Origin: Microbacterium sp. lyk4-40-TSB-66
GTDB taxonomy: Bacteria > Actinomycetota > Actinomycetes > Actinomycetales > Microbacteriaceae
Length of the DNA: 64,000 bases
Direction: 5' to 3'
NCBI RefSeq assembly: GCF_030209475.1
Contig: NZ_JARVRW010000002.1
Location: 248,001-312,000 of the forward strand
The notes under the pieces were generated by a model. The model was not told the DNA's origin, made no database searches, and saw only the letters and a list, made by a program, of their open reading frames with translations. Position numbers and translations under genes: made by a program. Shown piece after piece: positions 41,156 through 49,521 of the stretch. How positions within the stretch are numbered: position 1 is the stretch's first letter; each line of letters opens with the position of its first letter.

Positions 41156-42148
41156 TCACCACTGCGGGTGGATCTCGGCCCGCAGCCGCCGGTCGTAGAC
41201 GTCGTGCACCAGGGCGTCGAACGCCGCGAGGTCGAACCCGCCCTCGAGCAGCTCGGCGGCGCCGGCGTTCGCCGCGGCCTGCGCCGTGGAACGTGCCCCC
41301 GGGATGACCGAGGTGACGCCCACGCGCGACGCGATCCACGCCAGCGTCGCAGCCGGCAGCGTCACGCCGTCGGGCAGGGACGCCTTGAGCTCGTCGGCCG
41401 CGGCCACGCCCTCGCCGAAGGGGACGCCCGAGAACGTCTCGCCCTTGTCGAAGGCCTCGCCGTTGCGGTTGTAGGTGCGGTGGTCGTTCTCGTCGAACGT
41501 CGTCGAACGGGTGTACTTGCCCGACAGCAGGCCGCTGGCCAACGGCACGCGCGCGAACACCGCGACGTTCTTCTCGGACGCCAGCGGGAGCACCTCGTCG
41601 AGGGGTTTCAGGCGGAACGGGTTGAAGATGATCTGCAGGTTGGTGAGGTGGGGGCGCCGCAGCGCCGACAGCGCCTGATCCATCGTCTCGACCGAGACGC
41701 CGTACGCGGCGATGACGCCCTCCGACACGAGCCGGTCGAGGGCGTCCCACGTGGCGTCGTCATCGATGACGGCCGACGGCGGGCAGTGCAGCTGTACGAG
41801 ATCGAGCGTCTCGGTGTCGAGTAGGCGCCGAGAGCGATCGAGCCACCCCCGGAAATTCTCCATGACGTAGTTCTCGGGCACCTGGTCTTCTCGCCGGCCC
41901 ATCTTCGTCGCCACGGTGATGCCGTCGGCATCCCGGCTCTTCAGGAATTTCCCGATGATCTCCTCCGAGCGGCCGTCGCCGTAGACGTCCGCCGTGTCGA
42001 AGAGCGTGACGCCGGCGTCGGCCGAGGCCGACAGGACGGCGCGCGCGTCGTCTTCGCTGACATCGCCCCAGTCGGCGCCGAGCTGCCAGGTGCCGAGGCC
42101 GACGGCGGAGACCGTGCGACCGGTTCGGGAGAGAGGGCGCTGCTGCAT
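41156..42148 (-). CDS. Aldo-keto reductase
   Basis: 330-aa NADP-dependent (beta/alpha)8 oxidoreductase. Catalytic tetrad: Asp and Tyr in LFDTADVYGDGRSEE, Lys in VATKMGRRED, His in LVQLHCPPSAV. The C-terminal NADPH loop is TSVIPGARSTAQAAAN. It resembles the YajO/general-stress AKRs reducing aldehydes and ketones. GAAAGGAAA precedes ATG 42148. Not part of the fucose island and only distantly like the AKR at 22548. Confidence 0.9.
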   Translation of the reverse strand: MQQRPLSRTGRTVSAVGLGTWQLGADWGDVSEDDARAVLSASADAGVTLFDTADVYGDGRSEEIIGKFLKSRDADGITVATKMGRREDQVPENYVMENFRGWLDRSRRLLDTETLDLVQLHCPPSAVIDDDATWDALDRLVSEGVIAAYGVSVETMDQALSALRRPHLTNLQIIFNPFRLKPLDEVLPLASEKNVAVFARVPLASGLLSGKYTRSTTFDENDHRTYNRNGEAFDKGETFSGVPFGEGVAAADELKASLPDGVTLPAATLAWIASRVGVTSVIPGARSTAQAAANAGAAELLEGGFDLAAFDALVHDVYDRRLRAEIHPQW

Positions 42149-42302
42149 TGCGGTTTCCTTTCGAAGCGTTCCTCGAGCCTAGCCAGCCGTTCCGACACCG
42201 GGCTCTCCGGGCGACGGATGCCGGGACCCGGCGAGCGCAACCCCGGCCCGCCCCGCATTCCCGGCGCCTAGCGTGGCCGCCACACCGATCAGGAGGATCA
42301 CC

Positions 42303-42764
42303 ATGGCCACTCCCGCCGACCGACTCCCCGGAGCCGACGAAGAGAACATCATCCCCGAATCCGAGGGACTCGCCGCCGACGTTCCCGCGGGCGCCGCGGG
42401 AGCCGACACGGGTGCCGTCAGCGCCGCCGAGATCGACGCCGACGACGAAGCGCAAATTCAGAACATCTCGAGCCAGAACGACCTGCCGGGCGTCGGGACG
42501 CGCGCCGCCGACGGCCTCACCGAACGCGACACCGACGGCGACGGCGGCTCCACTTCCCGCCACACCGAGGACACCGGCCGTCCCGAGCACGACGCGGCCG
42601 TCGAGACCGACGACCGCACCCCCGCGTCTCCCCCGGTGACCGACGGCGGCGAGCCCCACGTCGACGAGGACGACCCGATCGCGAAATTCCAGCCGGGCGT
42701 CGGCCGCGACTCCGCCGCCTCCAGCCGCATCGCGCAGAACCTCCCCCACCCCGACGACGCCTGA
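42303..42764 (+). CDS. Small acidic, disordered protein
   Basis: 153 aa, strongly acidic and low in hydrophobics: MATPADRLPGADEENIIPES, SAAEIDADDEAQIQNISSQN, ERDTDGDGGSTSRHTEDTGR, ending SSRIAQNLPHPDDA. No recognised domain. AGGAGG precedes ATG 42303, and a TAGCGT hexamer (42269-42274) lies 34 bp upstream, as in the genes at 46595 and 51532. Probably disordered; a hydrophilin-like role is only a guess. Confidence 0.75.
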   Translation: MATPADRLPGADEENIIPESEGLAADVPAGAAGADTGAVSAAEIDADDEAQIQNISSQNDLPGVGTRAADGLTERDTDGDGGSTSRHTEDTGRPEHDAAVETDDRTPASPPVTDGGEPHVDEDDPIAKFQPGVGRDSAASSRIAQNLPHPDDA

Positions 42765-42841
42765 CCCGGGGGCGGCGCCGGTTACGCCCCGCAGGAGGCG
42801 GGGTCTCGCCGATGCCGCAGCGGGATCACTCTCTCGACCCG

Positions 42842-44260
42842 TCAGCGAGCATCGACCTCACCGCGCGCCGCCGTCGCGGACCGCCGCGCCCGCCACCCGA
42901 GCAGCACGTCGACCACGACGAACGCTGCGAGGGTGAAGCCGACCAGGGGCAGCATCAGCCCGATCGCCACCGCAGCGGCGAGCACCGCCGCGGTCCCCCA
43001 CCAGGGCGCGTGTCGCAGAACGCCCCGCGCCGGAGCGGTCGCGAGTCCGCGCGTCGGGCGCCGCTTCCACCACATGGCGTAGCCGAGCACGACGAGCGCC
43101 GCGATGCCGATGGCGAGCACGAACAGCACGATCTGGTTCGCCAGGCCGAACATCGTCCCCATGTGCAGGTCGACCCCCCAGCGCGAGAGTTTGGCGAGCA
43201 GGGGGTAGTCGTCGAAGTCGACTCGGTCGCTCACCCTCATCGTCTCGGCGTCGATCGCCACGGCATCCACTTCGGTCGGAAAACTCCGGTGGACCTCTTG
43301 CACCACCCACGCCATTCCGTCCCCCGCAGGCGGACGGATCTCGACGTCTCGGGAGTCGACGTCCGCCGTGCGCGCGAGGGCCAGCACGTCGTCGAAACCC
43401 GAGGTGTCCGCCGTCGTCGGGGCTTCGTGCGCCCCGCCGTGGTGGGCGTGATCGTCACCACCGGACGAGCCGTCGATGCTCGTCATTAGAGCCGGTGTCG
43501 CCCCGCCGACGACTGCGCGGAGGTCCGCCACGTGAGCCCCCGCGTACGTCGACCACGTGATGCCGGTGGCCGAGAGGAACAGCGCCCCGATCACGACCCC
43601 CACCCCGAGTCCCGAGTGCCAGCCCGACAGACGCCGGTAGCCCCTGGCCGGGCGGGCGGCGCGACGTCGGTGCCGACGCTGCACGGCCACGCGCGCGACC
43701 CACAGGCCGAGCCCGGCGAGGGCGACGATCCCCAGCCAGGATGCCGCGAGCTCGCTGTACCAGCGGCCGACGTCGCCCAGGTGAAGCGAGCGGTGCAGGT
43801 CGCTGATCCAGTGCCGCAGCGGCAGCGCGCCACTCGTGCCGTACGCGGGCAGGTCGCCGCGGATCTCGGTGGTCGCGGGATCGACGAAGACCGCCCGCGT
43901 CGTGCTCTCGGGCAGGGAGTCGTCGGCGAACATCACCCGGGTGGTGTCGCCCGGTGCGGGCGCCGGGCGCACGGCCACGGGGGTCCCGCCGCCGACGTAC
44001 GCTTCGGCGGCGGATATCTGATCGGCCAGAGGCGTACCGGTCCGCGTCGTCGACGCGGTGAGTTCGTGCGCGTACATCGCCTTCTCGAGCGTCGGCGTGA
44101 GGGCGTACAGCGCCCCGCTGAGCGCGGCGACGAGGATGAACGGCCCGACGAGGAGCCCGGCGAAGAAGTGCACCCTGCGCAGGAGTGGAAGGAACCACCC
44201 CGGCCGGCGCATGCGGTCGGGCGGGGCGGCACCCGTGGACAGGGAATCGGTGGCGGTCAT
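42842..44260 (-). CDS. PepSY-associated TM protein (iron/copper-linked)
   Basis: 472-aa integral membrane protein of the PepSY_TM/PiuB family, implicated in reduction or handling of metals and siderophores. First helix RRVHFFAGLLVGPFILVAAL, then WISDLHRSLHLGDVGRWYSE and a central helix pair; a His-rich stretch GGDDHAHHGGAHEAPTT faces outward before the second PepSY domain; WGVDLHMGTMFGLANQIVLF follows near the end. The conserved His in HxxxG/HxxHLGD contexts suggest haem or metal. ATG 44260 has a weak ribosome site. Paired with a membrane protein of unknown role. Confidence 0.85.
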   Translation of the reverse strand: MTATDSLSTGAAPPDRMRRPGWFLPLLRRVHFFAGLLVGPFILVAALSGALYALTPTLEKAMYAHELTASTTRTGTPLADQISAAEAYVGGGTPVAVRPAPAPGDTTRVMFADDSLPESTTRAVFVDPATTEIRGDLPAYGTSGALPLRHWISDLHRSLHLGDVGRWYSELAASWLGIVALAGLGLWVARVAVQRRHRRRAARPARGYRRLSGWHSGLGVGVVIGALFLSATGITWSTYAGAHVADLRAVVGGATPALMTSIDGSSGGDDHAHHGGAHEAPTTADTSGFDDVLALARTADVDSRDVEIRPPAGDGMAWVVQEVHRSFPTEVDAVAIDAETMRVSDRVDFDDYPLLAKLSRWGVDLHMGTMFGLANQIVLFVLAIGIAALVVLGYAMWWKRRPTRGLATAPARGVLRHAPWWGTAAVLAAAVAIGLMLPLVGFTLAAFVVVDVLLGWRARRSATAARGEVDAR

Positions 44261-44517
44261 ACGAGGACCACCCGAACGAGGAGAAGAGCAGACATCTGCG
44301 AGATCGCTTTCCAGGTGCAGGGCACCCGTCATCCGGCGGCCACGAGGGCAGCACCGGGACCGCGCCGCCCGGAGCGTTGACACGCTGGTCGATGCGGACG
44401 GCGGGCTCTCATGGGTCGACACGCGTCGGAGGAAGACGCGAAGCAGCCCCCGCGGGTGCACGGCGGCACCCGGCGCGGCGGCCGGCCGCCCCACCGCTCA
44501 GACGCGTGGGGCGGGAC

Positions 44518-45126
44518 TCAGGATGCCGCGACCGGCGGTCCGCGTCGCGCGCTCGCCCGCACGACCATGGTCGAGACGGGCGGAACGGTGGCGACGACCG
44601 CGGCGCGTACGCGTCGCACCGAGGCCGGGATGAAAACGCTGACGCGGACGCGCGCCCGCACCCACGCGACGCACGCGCGCGCCAGCGCCCGCAGCCCCGC
44701 CAGGGTGCGTTCGCCGCGGTGGAGGGCCAGTGTCGTGACGACGACGGCGACGAGGTGCCCGGCCGCCATGTCGGCGTCCACGGTGAGCACAGGGCTCGAC
44801 GAACCCCCCGCCGCGACGGGAACGGCGTCGCCATGCGCATGGGCACCGGCACCGGCACCGGCACCGAGGTCGTAGCTGCCGAGCACGAACAGCGTGTGGA
44901 ACAGCGCTTGGCTGACGACGACGGACAGCCCCAGCCGCCACACCGACAGCCGTCGGCCGGCGAGCGCCACGCTGACGACGAACGACAGCAGGAGAGGCAC
45001 CAGGACGCCGACCGGGCCGGGGATCACTCCCCCCGCCGACACGTGCGACACGAGCGCGACGAAGGTGGCGAGGGAGGCGGCGACGGCACCGCGCCCGACG
45101 CGCGCTCCCCGGTCGTGTCGTCGCAT
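44518..45126 (-). CDS. Hypothetical integral membrane protein
   Basis: About 202 aa with roughly five hydrophobic segments (AASLATFVALVSHVSAGGVI, VGVLVPLLLSFVVSVALAGR, LSVVVSQALFHTLFVLGSYD, HLVAVVVTTLALHRGERTLA). A short outside loop carries GAGAGAGAHAHGDAV. Upstream of, and on the same strand as, the PepSY gene, so it may share a metal-related role; copper is a possibility only. Start ATG 45126 or 45135 (neither has a good site). Confidence 0.68.
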   Translation of the reverse strand: MRRHDRGARVGRGAVAASLATFVALVSHVSAGGVIPGPVGVLVPLLLSFVVSVALAGRRLSVWRLGLSVVVSQALFHTLFVLGSYDLGAGAGAGAHAHGDAVPVAAGGSSSPVLTVDADMAAGHLVAVVVTTLALHRGERTLAGLRALARACVAWVRARVRVSVFIPASVRRVRAAVVATVPPVSTMVVRASARRGPPVAAS

Positions 45127-45213
45127 GGCATCCATTGTGTCAGCCGGGTCGACGGTATCCGGGGCGCGCACCACGCGGGCCTAGGCTGAAACCACCGACC
45201 CCCGGAGGATGCC

Positions 45214-46230
45214 GTGACCCGACCACCCGCCACTCCCCGCGTCGTGATCGCCGGGGCCAGCGGCTTCGTCGGACGGGCGCTGGCCGCCGCTTTCGCCGAG
45301 GACGGCTACGACGTGGTCACGGTGGGTCGCACGGGTACCGCCGTCTGGGGGGACGCCGCCGCCATCGCACGGCTCGTCGACGGCGCCGACGTGCTCGTGA
45401 ACCTCGCGGGCAGGATCGTGTCGTGTCGGTACACCGACGCGAATCGCGACGAGATCCTGCGCTCGCGCGTCGACACCACCCGTGAACTGCACGCGGCCGT
45501 CGCCGCGGCCGCTCATGCGCCGCGGGTGTGGATGAACGCCTCCACCGCCACCGTCTACCGGCACGAGACCGAGCGTGGAAACGACGAGATCGACGGGGTC
45601 GTCGGCGACGGCTTCTCGGTCGACGTGGCCACGAGCTGGGAGCGCGCGTTCTTCGCCGGCGACCTGCCCGCGACCCGGCGGGTGGCGCTGCGGATGGCGA
45701 TCGTGCTCGGGGACGGACCCGCGACGCGCATGCTCTTCGCCCTCGGGCGCCTGGGGCTCGGCGGGCCGCAGCTCGACAGCTGGTGGTTCCCGCATCGCCG
45801 GTACCGCGGCATCGGCGCGCACCCCACCGGCGCGGTGTGGTCGAGCTGGCACCGCACGTCGGGACGACAGCGCTTCAGCTGGATCCACATCGACGACGTC
45901 GTGGCATCCGTCCGCTTCCTCCGCGATCGCGACGACGTCTCGGGTCCGGTCAACCTCGCGGCCCCCGGCGTCAGCGACAACCGCACCCTGATGCGGGAGA
46001 TCCGGCGGGTGGCCCGGATGCCGCTCGGCCTCCCGGCCTTCCGGTGGATGCTCGATCCCGCCATGGCGTTTCTGCGCAACGAACCGGAACTCGTGCTCAA
46101 GAGCCGCTGGGCGGTGCCGCGCGTGCTGACCGAGGCGGGCTTCTCGTTCGGCTACCCCGAGCTCGGTCCGGCGCTCGAGGCGGTCGCCGCCGCGCATGCG
46201 CCACGGGCGCGCGACTTGTTCTCGGCCTGA
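45214..46230 (+). CDS. NAD-dependent epimerase-like protein (SDR39U1/YfcH type)
   Basis: 338-aa extended SDR. Rossmann motif VVIAGASGFVGRALAAAFAE, VLVNLAGRIVSCRYTDANRD, VWMNASTATVYRHETERGND and the late FSWIHIDDVVASVRFLRDRD, with a C-terminal DUF1731-like end (LKSRWAVPRVLTEAGFSFGY). The family is annotated as TIGR01777 epimerase without known reaction. GGAGG precedes GTG 45214. Confidence 0.85.
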   Translation: MTRPPATPRVVIAGASGFVGRALAAAFAEDGYDVVTVGRTGTAVWGDAAAIARLVDGADVLVNLAGRIVSCRYTDANRDEILRSRVDTTRELHAAVAAAAHAPRVWMNASTATVYRHETERGNDEIDGVVGDGFSVDVATSWERAFFAGDLPATRRVALRMAIVLGDGPATRMLFALGRLGLGGPQLDSWWFPHRRYRGIGAHPTGAVWSSWHRTSGRQRFSWIHIDDVVASVRFLRDRDDVSGPVNLAAPGVSDNRTLMREIRRVARMPLGLPAFRWMLDPAMAFLRNEPELVLKSRWAVPRVLTEAGFSFGYPELGPALEAVAAAHAPRARDLFSA

Positions 46231-46238
46231 AACGCCGA

Positions 46239-46277
46239 ACGCCGCCACCTTCCCCGGAAGGGGTTGGGGGGCGGCGT
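46239..46277. terminator. Bidirectional terminator
   Basis: acgccgcc (46239-46246) pairs with ggcggcgt (46270-46277), enclosing an inner ccttcc/ggaagg stem. It sits between convergent genes. Confidence 0.6.
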
Positions 46278-46296
46278 CTCCGGCGTCCGAGGGGAG

Positions 46297-46455
46297 TCAG
46301 ACCTGCCGGCGGATGAAGCGCAGGACCGCCATGACGGCCCCCACGATCAGGATGATGAGGCCGATCCACAGCAGGAACTTCACGGCCTCGACGAAGACGC
46401 CGAGGAACAGGAGCACGAGACCGACGATGACGAGGACGATGGCGAGAGCAGGCAT
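46297..46455 (-). CDS. Small two-helix membrane protein, 52 aa
   Basis: MPALAIVLVIVGLVLLFLGV, then FVEAVKFLLWIGLIILIVGA and a basic tail VLRFIRRQV. Two TM helices joined by a short acidic loop, as in small membrane proteins widespread in actinobacteria. GGTGGAG lies close before ATG 46455. The function is unknown. It is divergent from the small acidic gene at 46595. Confidence 0.75.
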   Translation of the reverse strand: MPALAIVLVIVGLVLLFLGVFVEAVKFLLWIGLIILIVGAVMAVLRFIRRQV

Positions 46456-46594
46456 GACTCCACCTTGCGCCGCCGTGGAGCTCCCTCCCATGGCCTTGAC
46501 ACCCCGGCACGTGCGCGACAGCGCGCCTGTCAAGACCGCTGCGACGGCGTTCGCGCGGGTCTAGCGTCGAGCCACCACGATCCAGGAGGCGGCA

Positions 46595-46855
46595 ATGACT
46601 GAGCGCGATGTCAACGGACACGGCACGGGACCCGACGAGGGCGAGTACACCGATCTGCAGCTGCCGGACGGGACGACGGATCGCGGGAGCGCCGATCTGC
46701 CGGGCGAGTACGTCGACCGTGAGAACGTCGACGGCACCCAGGAGCGACCCCGGTCCGACGAGGCCGGCGCCTACACCGACGTGCAGCTGCCGGGCGGCGA
46801 CGAGTCGCGTGAAGACGTCGACGATCCCGGCGAATACACCGACCGCGACCGGTGA
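46595..46855 (+). CDS. Small acidic repeat protein, 86 aa
   Basis: Built from imperfect repeats: GEYTDLQLPDG, GEYVDRENVDG, GAYTDVQLPGG and GEYTDRDR. About a third of residues are Asp or Glu; no hydrophobic core. AGGAGG precedes ATG 46595; a TAGCGT hexamer at 46562 is shared with 42303 and 51532. The (G/A)-Y-x-D unit recurring at roughly 20 residues might be a ligand or ion-binding motif. The function is unknown. Confidence 0.76.
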   Translation: MTERDVNGHGTGPDEGEYTDLQLPDGTTDRGSADLPGEYVDRENVDGTQERPRSDEAGAYTDVQLPGGDESREDVDDPGEYTDRDR

Positions 46856-46859
46856 CCGC

Positions 46860-47789
46860 TCAGCGGTCGAGCGTCGTCTCGGGCGCTGAGCCGTAGGCGG
46901 CGCGGTACGCGGCGACGAAGGCGGCGCGATCGAGGAACCCCCATCGCGTGGCGACCTCCTCGACCGTGACGCAGGTCGGATCCGCGTCGATGAGGTCGGC
47001 ATGCGCCGCGCTCACGCGGGCGGCCGCAAGGTACTCCTCGGGATTGTCGGCGAGCTGACCGTTGGCGGCGAAGGCGCGGCGCAGGCCCAGCGTCGACGTA
47101 CCGACGGCCCGGGCGGCGTCGTCGACCGTGATGGCCAGCGACGCGTGGTCGTCGATCCACGCCATCGCGGACGTGTAGATCGACGCCTGCTCCAGCGCCG
47201 AGGCACGCCGTTCCCGGGGGTCGCCGGAGAGGGGGAAGGCTTCCAGGGTCGCCGCCATCAGCGAGCGTCGCACGTGCGCGCGGGCGAGGGGCTCGGCCAT
47301 GACCGGGAGCTGGGTCTGCGCCCAGCGGACGGTGGCGAGCCAGTAGTCGCGCATGCGGCGCGACACCGGCTCGGCTCCGGCGAAACGCACGTCGAGCGAC
47401 TCGTCGCCGTAGATCGCGCGCGCCGACTCGGTGAGCCAGTCCACGTCGAAGGCGACGAGCTTCACGGTGGTGTCTCGCGCACGCCCCACGAGCTCTTCAC
47501 CGGGTTGGACCAGGCCAGGGTCGACGCTGTAATCCCCCGCGCGCGACCCCACGGTCCACGCGTACCCCGGTGTCGAGGTCGCGAAGTAGAAGCGATCCGC
47601 CTCGTAGGTCACCTGGGCACTGCAGGCCCACGTCAGCCGCCGCAGCGCGAACGTCGCGTCGCCGACCGCGTGCTCGGCGATCGAGGCCCGCTCCGCCTGC
47701 ACGTCGACGTGCCCGTACTGCGACCGCAGCCAGGCGTGCGTGGCGGCGACGTCGGAGGTGCGGACGCTCGTATCGAAGAAGTCGTTCAT
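46860..47789 (-). CDS. AraC-family transcriptional regulator
   Basis: 309-aa regulator with an N-terminal cupin-like half and C-terminal tandem HTH: ITVDDAARAVGTSTLGLRRA and VTVEEVATRWGFLDRAAFVA, ending GSAPETTLDR. It is more distant from the other two AraC proteins of the window but of the same architecture and length. Start ATG 47789 (an in-frame ATG at 47834 is possible). Divergent from the acetyltransferase at 47877; its 3' end lies 4 bp from the acidic gene. Confidence 0.85.
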   Translation of the reverse strand: MNDFFDTSVRTSDVAATHAWLRSQYGHVDVQAERASIAEHAVGDATFALRRLTWACSAQVTYEADRFYFATSTPGYAWTVGSRAGDYSVDPGLVQPGEELVGRARDTTVKLVAFDVDWLTESARAIYGDESLDVRFAGAEPVSRRMRDYWLATVRWAQTQLPVMAEPLARAHVRRSLMAATLEAFPLSGDPRERRASALEQASIYTSAMAWIDDHASLAITVDDAARAVGTSTLGLRRAFAANGQLADNPEEYLAAARVSAAHADLIDADPTCVTVEEVATRWGFLDRAAFVAAYRAAYGSAPETTLDR

Positions 47790-47876
47790 GGGGAGATCGG
47801 TCCACCGGCGAGAAAACGGTGATCTGATGCCCATGATAGTTAACCTGACGTGATCCAGCCCGCCCGGAGGAACCCC

Positions 47877-48338
47877 GTGTCGAACTCGCCCCTCATCCGC
47901 CCCGTGTCGCCCGACGATGCCGGGGAGGTGCTCACCGTGCAGCGCGCCGCCTTCGCGAGCGAGGCGCTCATCTACGGCGACCCCGACATGCCGCCGCTCA
48001 CCCAGACCCTCGAGGAACTCCGGGCCGAGCTCGTCGAGAACCTCGGCTGCGTCGCCGTGACGGGGCAGCGCATCGTGGGGGCGGTGCGCGCGCGCCTCGA
48101 TGGCGAGCTCCTGCTCATCGGACGTCTGGCGATCGCGCCCGACCAGCAGGGTGAGGGCCTCGGCACGCTCCTCCTCGACGCGGTCGAGCAGCGGGGCCGT
48201 GCGGCGGGGGCGACCGAGGCCGAACTCTTCACCGGCGGTCTGAGCGAGGCGAACCAGCGTCTGTACGAGCGCGAGGGGTACCACCGCACCGAGGAGACGG
48301 CCGACGGCGAGATCTTCTACCGCAAGAACCTGCTCTGA
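47877..48338 (+). CDS. GNAT-family N-acetyltransferase
   Basis: 153-aa acetyltransferase. Acetyl-CoA loop LAIAPDQQGEGLGTLLLDAV (Q/RxxGxG/A), then LFTGGLSEANQRLYEREGYH as the typical motif-B end. CGGAGGA lies before GTG 47877, which I use rather than the in-frame GTG at 47850. The substrate is unknown. Confidence 0.86.
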   Translation: MSNSPLIRPVSPDDAGEVLTVQRAAFASEALIYGDPDMPPLTQTLEELRAELVENLGCVAVTGQRIVGAVRARLDGELLLIGRLAIAPDQQGEGLGTLLLDAVEQRGRAAGATEAELFTGGLSEANQRLYEREGYHRTEETADGEIFYRKNLL

Positions 48339-48346
48339 CGACCCCG

Positions 48347-48508
48347 TTGGCTTCGACAGGCTCAGCCACCCGCGGCCCCAGCCGCCGCACCCGGGTGCCC
48401 GAGCCTGTCGACGGGACCGGACCCGCAGCACACCCGGTGGCTCCGTCGAGCTCAGCCACCCCGGCTCCAGCCGCCGCACCCGGGTCCCTGAGCCCGTCGG
48501 AGGGACCG
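48347..48508. repeat. Two copies of the GAGCCTGTCGA-type palindromic repeat
   Basis: Copy A (48347-48417) has arms cttcgacaggctc and gagcctgtcgacgg; copy B (48437-48508) is a degenerate version (gtcgagctcagccacc, gagcccgtcggaggg). Both share the inner segment cagccgccgcacccgggt. The same arms occur at 55371-55422. GGTCCCTGAGCCTGTCGAAGG-like palindromes recur in many actinobacterial intergenic regions. Confidence 0.75.
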
Positions 48509-48528
48509 ATACCCCCCCCGGATGCCGA

Positions 48529-48562
48529 AGGGGCCGCCGCCCGTACCCGGACGACGGCCCCT
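48529..48562 (-). terminator. Terminator after the SDR gene
   Basis: aggggccgccg (48529-48539) pairs with cgacggcccct (48552-48562) with one G-T/mismatch position, 14 bp beyond the minus-strand stop. Confidence 0.65.
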
Positions 48563-48575
48563 CCCCTCGCATCGC

Positions 48576-49469
48576 TTACGGCGTCGGCATCCCGCCGTTG
48601 ACGTTCAGCGTCTCGCCGATGACGTAGCTCGACTCCGCCGAGGCCAGGTAGACGTACGCCGGCGCGAGCTCGGCGGGCTGACCCATGCGTCCGAGCGGGG
48701 TCTCCTCGCCGAACTCGTCGACCTTCTCGTCGGGCTGGCCGTCGGTGACCTGCAGCGGCGTCCAGATCGGTCCCGGCGCGACCGCGTTCACGCGGATGCC
48801 CTTCGGCGCGAGCTGCTGGCCGAGCGCCTTGGTGAAGGTGTTGATGGTCGACTTCGTCGAGGCGTAGTCGACGAGGATCGGCGCCGGCGAGTACGCCTGG
48901 ATCGACGTGGTGTTGATGATGGTGGAGCCCGGTGCGAGGTGGGGCACCGCCTCTTTGCAGATCCAGAACATCGCGTAGACGTTGGTCTTGAACGTGTCGT
49001 CGAACTGCTCGTCGCTCAGCGTCGTGACGTCTTCGTTGAAGATCTGCTTGCCGCCGTTGTTGACGACGATGTCGAGTCCGCCGAGGCCCTCGACGGCGTC
49101 CTTCACCAGCGTGCGGGCGTACTCGCGCTCGCGCAAGTCGCCGGGGATCTGCACGACGGTCGCGCCGGCCTCGCGCAGGATGCCGGCGATGCGGTCGGCA
49201 TCCACCTTCTCCTCGGGCAGGTACGACATCGCGACCGACGCGCCCTCGCGGGCGAAGGCGATCGCGGTGGCGGCCCCGATGCCCGAGTCGGCGCCGGTGA
49301 TGAGGGCCTTCCGGCCCTTCAAGCGCTCGCTGCCGACGTAGGTGTCCTCGCCGAGGGCGGCCTTGGGCGTGAGCTCGGCGTCGAGACCGGGCTCCTTCTG
49401 GTCCTGCGACTGCGGGTCGATGTCGGCGTACAGCTTGGTCGGGTCGGTGAACGTGTACTGCGTGCTCAT
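48576..49469 (-). CDS. SDR-family oxidoreductase (YghA/general-stress type)
   Basis: 297-aa SDR with the ~40-residue N-terminal extension of the YghA/GSP39 group (TDPTKLYADIDPQSQDQKEP). ALITGADSGIGAATAIAFAR, NNGGKQIFNEDVTTL, catalytic Ser in NTTSIQAYSPAP and YASTK; GPIWTPLQV follows. Substrate unknown; relatives are induced by general stress. GAAAGGA precedes ATG 49469. It lies 52 bp downstream of the GH15 gene on the same strand and may be cotranscribed with it. Confidence 0.9.
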   Translation of the reverse strand: MSTQYTFTDPTKLYADIDPQSQDQKEPGLDAELTPKAALGEDTYVGSERLKGRKALITGADSGIGAATAIAFAREGASVAMSYLPEEKVDADRIAGILREAGATVVQIPGDLREREYARTLVKDAVEGLGGLDIVVNNGGKQIFNEDVTTLSDEQFDDTFKTNVYAMFWICKEAVPHLAPGSTIINTTSIQAYSPAPILVDYASTKSTINTFTKALGQQLAPKGIRVNAVAPGPIWTPLQVTDGQPDEKVDEFGEETPLGRMGQPAELAPAYVYLASAESSYVIGETLNVNGGMPTP

Positions 49470-49521
49470 GGCGAGTCCTTTCAGGGTGAGGGATGCCGTG
49501 GCGTGAGGCCACGGCGGGGAG

